From positions 62,627 through 74,474 of the forward strand of contig MPNW01001252.1 in the NCBI GenBank assembly GCA_011800805.1: a stretch of DNA of 11,848 bases, written 5' to 3'. This stretch comes from Hirudo medicinalis. Lineage: Eukaryota; Annelida; Clitellata; Hirudinida; Hirudinidae. The notes beneath the pieces are model-generated. The model searched no databases and was not told the origin of the DNA. It was given only the letters and a program-made list of their open reading frames with translations. Both the position numbers and the translations under genes were made by a program. Shown here piece after piece: positions 10,487 to 11,848 of this stretch (positions within the stretch are counted from its first letter, which is position 1; the number at the start of each line of letters is the position of its first letter).

Positions 10487-10744
10487 GAACGACCTTGTCC
10501 TCAGGCCAGCAATCCCAAAGAACCCCTACAACCTTTGGAGTCACTTGAGGGACAGGGGTGACCCTCTCGATGGCCTGATTTGACGAACGACGAACAATTG
10601 AATGTTAATTTGTCCGATTTGAATAAAATCTAAATAAAATTATTCCTTAAAAATCAATGAGACATGTCAACACAGTACCTAAGCTAAGTCACAAACAACT
10701 GCAAAAATAAATTATTAATATTATTAATAATATTGTCACTATTA

Positions 10745-10778
<34 letters not shown>

Positions 10779-11458
10779 TACTAATATCGTTATTTTTATC
10801 ATTATCAATATAATCAATAAAATTATCAATATATTTTATTTTGTCATACTTTATTAAACTAAATTTAGAACCAAATCTCACCAATATCCACGATCAACAT
10901 CGATAGAAAACCAATAAAAATTCGACAAGCAGTCCACCCACCACGTTGAGAACGTAGACGTCTGCCTTCTCGTCGACAAAAACCAGCAGCGTCCCGAGGG
11001 GGTTTGGGAAGACCTTCTTGACCGAGCAGTGGTGGTGGAACTCCCCGACATATTCCCAGTCCTCCAGAAGAAAATGATAGACTATGCCCTTCTGCAGAAA
11101 AGGTCGAAGGTCAAAAGTGAGAGGGAGGTCGAGGTAGCCGTGGACCGGGACGATCGACGGCCGACATCGCGAATGTAAACGGGATTCAAAATCATCATCA
11201 CCACCACCACCACTACCATCACAATCATCATCACCACCACCACCACCACTACCATCACAATCACCACCACCACCACCACTACCACATAGTCATCATCACA
11301 TCGTCGCAGGCGTCGACATCGCCGAAATCTCTTACGTCCGTCGAGAAGATGAGGAAGTCCTGGGTGAGGTGGTGAGAGGTGATCCGCTGTTTGTTTTGGT
11401 CCTTGTCGGGGAAGGTCTTCACGTCCCTGTGATTGGTCGAGTCCTGGTCTTCGTCAAT
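3917..11458 (-). CDS. WDR19: WDR19/IFT144, IFT-A core subunit (partial; 22 exons, N-terminal part off the right edge)
   Basis: Exons in gene order: 11458-11336, 11091-10942, 10574-10494, 10247-10181, 9620-9523, 9455-9394, 9031-8921, 8818-8580, 8399-8324, 8056-7974, 7888-7748, 7471-7382, 7309-7185, 6745-6636, 6194-6048, 5934-5838, 5614-5490, 5279-5198, 4934-4784, 4670-4547, 4331-4255, 4034-3917. Together they encode about 825 residues; vertebrate WDR19 is about 1340. The piece runs from the end of the second beta-propeller through a TPR-like solenoid to four cysteine pairs. Family blocks seen include [70 protein letters not shown] and [14 protein letters not shown]. The product acts in cilia with IFT140, IFT122, WDR35, TTC21B and IFT43, carrying cargo back to the ciliary base and loading membrane proteins. 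All listed junctions keep phase except 10181/9620, where a segment is missing. The propeller-encoding start of the gene lies beyond 11848. Confidence 0.94.
4255..4331 (-). CDS. WDR19: WDR19 exon with CPNC cysteine pair
   Basis: AACAG|GGAAAG opens a 77-nt exon encoding [19 protein letters not shown] and IIEEIL, matching the family GRHM...CPHCDFPA block. The donor TTTG|GTCGGT leaves phase 2, which fits the terminal exon. Too short to show as a long open frame. Confidence 0.9.
4547..4670 (-). CDS. WDR19: WDR19 exon with CPFC and CPGC cysteine pairs
   Basis: Encodes [17 protein letters not shown] followed by [16 protein letters not shown]. The two CxxC pairs are 11 residues apart, as expected for a zinc-ribbon-like start. 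The donor TCG|GTCAGT is phase 0. The acceptor AACAG|G completes the Arg codon of VETIVR. Confidence 0.93.
4784..4934 (-). CDS. WDR19: WDR19 exon, end of the helical solenoid
   Basis: Encodes [18 protein letters not shown] then [20 protein letters not shown], one of the best conserved WDR19 stretches. Phase 1 at the start (C+AC = His) and phase 2 at the end. The open frame continues upstream past the acceptor, but that part has no family match. Confidence 0.94.
5198..5279 (-). CDS. WDR19: WDR19 exon, [12 protein letters not shown] block
   Basis: The 82-nt exon encodes [13 protein letters not shown] and [14 protein letters not shown], a near-invariant family block in the TPR-like region. Acceptor TCTCAG|ATC; donor CTC|GTTAGT, phase 1. 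Confidence 0.93.
5490..5614 (-). CDS. WDR19: WDR19 exon, TPR-like region
   Basis: Encodes [20 protein letters not shown] then [21 protein letters not shown]. The acceptor CTCAG|GTAAC and donor AAG|GTGACG are both good. Note that the exon itself begins with GTAA, so CAG|GTAACT could act as a decoy donor. Confidence 0.92.
5838..5934 (-). CDS. WDR19: WDR19 exon, [12 protein letters not shown] block
   Basis: Encodes [20 protein letters not shown] and [12 protein letters not shown], a strongly conserved helical pair. Acceptor TTGCAG|GAC (phase 0); donor GCAG|GTGCCC (phase 1). Confidence 0.94.
6048..6194 (-). CDS. WDR19: WDR19 exon, [17 protein letters not shown] block
   Basis: Forty-nine codons, phase 0 at both ends: [20 protein letters not shown] then [20 protein letters not shown]. 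It matches the family VGQAKDELL..LIDHLLG pattern. Acceptor TTTTAG|GCC; donor AAG|GTTCGA is weak. Confidence 0.92.
6215..6266. repeat. (TTA/TTG)n microsatellite in a WDR19 intron
   Basis: About 52 bp of TTA then TTG triplets. It lies in the same intron (6195-6635) as a long AAT array of opposite orientation, so the pre-mRNA could pair internally. Confidence 0.9.
6344..6541. repeat. (AAT)n microsatellite, about 200 bp
   Basis: AAT triplets with scattered AAC, AAA and AGT interruptions, and one break (ACTCATGC) near 6360. The intervening exon at 6636-6745 separates it from a complementary ATT array at 6773-7055. Confidence 0.95.
6636..6745 (-). CDS. WDR19: WDR19 exon, [11 protein letters not shown] block
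   Basis: Encodes [20 protein letters not shown] then [16 protein letters not shown]. EDYxSIALxFE and AGKFxxLCG are family blocks. Acceptor TCAAG|GC has no pyrimidine tract; donor AAG|GTGGTC. Triplet arrays lie on both sides. Confidence 0.92.
6773..7055. repeat. (ATT)n/(ATC)n mixed triplet array, about 280 bp
   Basis: ATT triplets alternate with ATC and GTT blocks and fill most of the 439-bp intron 6746-7184. Long apparent poly-Leu, poly-Ile and poly-Asn open frames here come from the repeat and are not genes. Confidence 0.95.
7163..7182. repeat. (ACCG)n tetranucleotide run abutting a 5' splice site
   Basis: About four to five ACCG/CCGA units. Read on the WDR19 strand, the run follows directly on the donor ATAG|GTGGGT, so the intron begins GTGGGTCGGTCGG. 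Confidence 0.85.
7185..7309 (-). CDS. WDR19: WDR19 exon, [15 protein letters not shown] block
   Basis: Encodes [20 protein letters not shown] then [21 protein letters not shown]. It aligns closely with the family segment ending YADIIG. Acceptor ACAAG|G completes the Arg codon of MVAR; donor phase 1. Confidence 0.94.
7382..7471 (-). CDS. WDR19: WDR19 exon, [11 protein letters not shown] block
   Basis: Encodes [20 protein letters not shown] and SLEGAKMVA, matching HLNNPEKAxxIVR..S.GAKMVARFF. Acceptor TTCCAG|A finishes the Arg codon of SVIR; donor CCAG|GTAACG, phase 2. Confidence 0.93.
7500..7747. repeat. Imperfect TGAA/TGAG-type tandem repeat with embedded donor-like copies
   Basis: The intron 7472-7747 is built of TCAT/TCAC/CAAT tetramers (+ strand) and higher-order units ending CACCTGCTCC. 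On the WDR19 strand, CAG|GTGAAT or CAG|GTGAGC occurs with its CAG at 7551-7549, 7607-7605, 7647-7645 and 7711-7709. These resemble the true donor CAG|GTGAGG at 7750-7746. Spacing between copies is 39, 64, 40 and 56 bp. Confidence 0.85.
7748..7888 (-). CDS. WDR19: WDR19 exon, [17 protein letters not shown] block
   Basis: Encodes [20 protein letters not shown] then [20 protein letters not shown] and DWESVI. The [15 protein letters not shown] block is diagnostic for WDR19. Acceptor CCCCAG|G, donor ATCAG|GTGAGG (strong), phase 2. Reading past the donor meets an immediate TGA. Confidence 0.95.
7974..8056 (-). CDS. WDR19: WDR19 exon, [21 protein letters not shown]
   Basis: A TPR-like helix pair: [20 protein letters not shown] then AYIKSKN, with Trp split across the donor (TG|GTGCCA + G). 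Acceptor ATTCAG|CAA. It matches family AAQLYEKGxYYDKAAxxYIxxKNW. Confidence 0.93.
8065..8205. repeat. (AAT)n microsatellite in a WDR19 intron
   Basis: AAT triplets with interruptions, starting within 10 bp of the acceptor of the neighbouring exon (8056). The polypyrimidine tract of that acceptor is therefore made largely of ATT triplets on the gene's strand. Confidence 0.95.
8324..8399 (-). CDS. WDR19: WDR19 exon, [12 protein letters not shown]
   Basis: The 76-nt exon encodes [20 protein letters not shown] and LENMK. It matches family GVNxALxxPSxxLKxDCGAILENMK. Acceptor TCGCAG|G completes the Arg of GDIRR; donor AAG|GTTCGA. Confidence 0.93.
8580..8818 (-). CDS. WDR19: WDR19 exon, [14 protein letters not shown] block
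   Basis: The longest WDR19 exon in the window (79 codons): [20 protein letters not shown] then [20 protein letters not shown], and [20 protein letters not shown] near the end. The first codon ATG is internal, since the upstream exon joins as AALE-MRRDL, a family motif. Donor AGAAG|GTCGGC, phase 2. Confidence 0.95.
8921..9031 (-). CDS. WDR19: WDR19 exon, PTAALE junction
   Basis: Thirty-seven codons, phase 0 at both ends: [20 protein letters not shown] then [17 protein letters not shown]. It matches family GIEDxNLLxGHLAM..DYxxAQ..CPIAALE. Acceptor ATCCAG|CTG; donor GAG|GTTGCC. Confidence 0.93.
9041..9262. repeat. (AAT)n microsatellite in a WDR19 intron
   Basis: An interrupted AAT array of about 220 bp in intron 9032-9393. 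It is joined directly to a non-repetitive piece starting TTGTTCATTTATATGGCGC, listed separately. Confidence 0.95.
9263..9393. mobile_element. Possible 3' end of an interspersed repeat linked to the AAT array
   Basis: Next to the AAT array the sequence reads TTCATTTATATGGCGCTTAA and then about 110 bp of mixed-composition DNA. A TTTATATRGCGC motif beside an AAT/ATT array resembles, from memory, dispersed elements common in invertebrate genomes. On the - strand the piece is open in frame with the preceding WDR19 exon for about 35 codons. Only one copy lies in the window, so mobility is not shown. Confidence 0.25.
9394..9455 (-). CDS. WDR19: WDR19 exon, [18 protein letters not shown]
   Basis: The 62-nt exon encodes [20 protein letters not shown], matching family [20 protein letters not shown]. 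Acceptor TCGTAG|CC completes an Ala codon begun in the preceding exon; donor CTG|GTGGGT, phase 0. The frame stays open beyond the donor. Confidence 0.9.
9523..9620 (-). CDS. WDR19: WDR19 exon, first helical repeats after the propellers
   Basis: Encodes [20 protein letters not shown] then [12 protein letters not shown], aligning with family RFSDAWEMC...W.ELA...L..MEVE. Acceptor TTTACAG|A needs two bases from the preceding exon (phase 2). The nearest upstream exon found ends in phase 1, so a segment is missing between them. Confidence 0.88.
9729..9905. repeat. (AAT)n microsatellite
   Basis: Interrupted AAT array of about 175 bp. Its poly-Leu reading on the - strand runs open into the exon at 9620 but is repeat-derived. 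Confidence 0.95.
10081..10134. repeat. (ATT)n microsatellite
   Basis: About 18 ATT units with one ACT. It has opposite orientation to the AAT arrays at 9729-9905 and 10266-10487. Confidence 0.95.
10181..10247 (-). CDS. WDR19: WDR19 exon, late propeller strand
   Basis: The 67-nt exon encodes [20 protein letters not shown] and TK, matching family VFVAYDDDKVYTY. Acceptor TTTCCAG|AAC, donor AAAG|GTTTGG, phase 1. It lies between complementary triplet arrays. Confidence 0.85.
10266..10487. repeat. (AAT)n microsatellite, about 220 bp
   Basis: An AAT array with ATC, AAC and AGT interruptions, nearly filling intron 10248-10493 and ending about 7 bp from the donor of the neighbouring exon (10494). 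Confidence 0.95.
10494..10574 (-). CDS. WDR19: WDR19 exon, [11 protein letters not shown]
   Basis: Twenty-seven codons, phase 0 at both ends: [14 protein letters not shown] then [13 protein letters not shown]. It matches the family GVLWENWPxDK strand of the second propeller. Acceptor ATCAG|GCC; donor AAG|GTCGTT. Confidence 0.88.
10748..10782. repeat. Short (ATT)n microsatellite
   Basis: About 11 ATT/ATTACT units inside the 367-bp intron 10575-10941. The rest of that intron is AT-rich with no gene. Confidence 0.85.
10942..11091 (-). CDS. WDR19: WDR19 exon, [19 protein letters not shown]
   Basis: Encodes [20 protein letters not shown] then [20 protein letters not shown] and DVYVLN. It matches the family IEDWxFV...VKKxFPxPxGTxLVFIDEK blade. 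Two in-frame donors are possible: AAC|GTGGTG (end 10945) or GTG|GTGGGT (end 10942). I prefer the latter for its better +5 base. Confidence 0.9.
11190..11286. repeat. (CAC/ATC)n triplet array with a duplicated higher-order unit
   Basis: CAC and ATC triplets. The 17-bp piece CACTACCATCACAATCA occurs twice and a truncated form once. On the WDR19 strand this is GGT/GAT-rich, with runs of GG that could stack as a two-layer G-quadruplex in the pre-mRNA. Confidence 0.9.
11336..11458 (-). CDS. WDR19: WDR19 exon, [12 protein letters not shown] (first exon in window)
   Basis: Forty-one codons, phase 0: [20 protein letters not shown] then [16 protein letters not shown]. It matches family ..ETRLFP...CHALTSDFLIYGTD within the second propeller. 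Acceptor AAACAG|ATT, donor GAC|GTAAGA (strong). The upstream exons lie beyond the right edge; 11459-11673 shows no recognisable WDR19 coding. Confidence 0.88.
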
Positions 11459-11673
11459 CTGTTTCGGGCAACGGGAACGCAAGAAAATCTTTATTTTTGA
11501 CGGCCAATCATGCTGTCGATCACCTCGTCAAGGTTGTCGGCAAGGTCAATCGAGCAATCGATCGATCAAACAAACAACCATGTAATGGTAATGGCAATGG
11601 TTGTAATGTGTCGTGTTCTTACGCTGCTAAGTAATAATTTTGATAGAGAGGACCTCTGATGCTAGGCATATAT

Positions 11674-11848
11674 GGTGATATATAAATATGGTGATATATA
11701 AATATGGTGATATATAAATATGGTAATATATAAATATGGTAATATATAAATATGGTAATATATAAATATGGTGCTATATAAATATGGTGATATATAAATA
11801 TGGTAATATATAAATATGGTAATATATAAATATGGCGATATATAAATA
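11674..11848. repeat. 16-bp minisatellite GGTGATATATAAATAT, about 11 copies
   Basis: Eleven tandem 16-bp units run off the right edge, the last cut by one base. Units differ only at positions 3-5: GGTGAT (units 1-3, 8), GGTAAT (4-6, 9-10), GGTGCT (7) and GGCGAT (11). Each unit carries a TATAAATA box-like core. It should lie in the WDR19 intron upstream of the 11458 exon. Confidence 0.95.

Noticed and set aside
11480..11560. - strand peptide LADNLDEVIDSMIGRQK upstream of the first WDR19 exon in view
   Set aside because: It reads into a stop before the exon, has no donor, and does not resemble the WDR19 propeller.
11620..11668. Short - strand open stretch (MPSIRGPLYQNYYLAA) followed by a good donor GTAAGA
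   Set aside because: Its phase 2 end does not fit the phase 0 exon at 11458, and the family residues expected before that exon are absent. It may be chance next to the minisatellite.

Overview
The window looks like nuclear DNA of an invertebrate animal. Coding pieces are short, GC-richer and separated by small GT-AG introns. Introns and spacers are AT-rich and loaded with AAT/ATT and ATC/GTC triplet arrays. Two conserved animal genes are recognisable, and they converge on a shared spacer. The intron density and array content would suit a lophotrochozoan such as a leech or other annelid, but that is a guess from general appearance, not a diagnostic marker.

Left part, + strand (about 180-3019): a TAL1/SCL-family basic helix-loop-helix (bHLH) transcription factor. 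A CCAAT/TATA-like upstream region leads into a two-exon coding region (728-1660 joined to 2234-3019, 572 aa). The single 573-bp intron cuts the bHLH domain exactly between the basic region and helix 1. The remainder of the protein is low-complexity Asn/Ser-rich sequence with an acidic tail.

Spacer (3020-3916): the gap between the convergent genes. It holds four copies of a short GGCGATTRAATT element, two of them containing a CACCTG E-box, and a perfect 12-bp inverted repeat.

Right part, - strand (3917-11458, gene start beyond the right edge): the C-terminal two thirds of WDR19/IFT144, a core subunit of the IFT-A retrograde ciliary transport complex. I can place 22 exons with matching splice phases. 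They run from the end of the second beta-propeller, through the TPR-like solenoid, to a C-terminal zinc-finger-like cysteine module and a TAG stop. One internal segment of roughly 60-70 residues is absent. The exons on either side of it have incompatible phases, and a lone N (9977) lies in that intron, so an assembly gap is likely.

I do not see a previously undescribed multi-gene system, mobile cluster, RNA gene or CRISPR array. The better leads are structural: complementary AAT/ATT arrays flanking single WDR19 exons, tandem repeats that begin at 5' splice sites and copy donor-like CAG|GTGA sites, the missing WDR19 segment, a weakly spliced intron inside the TAL bHLH, and a 16-bp TATAAATA minisatellite at the right edge. 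All family comparisons are from memory; no search was run.
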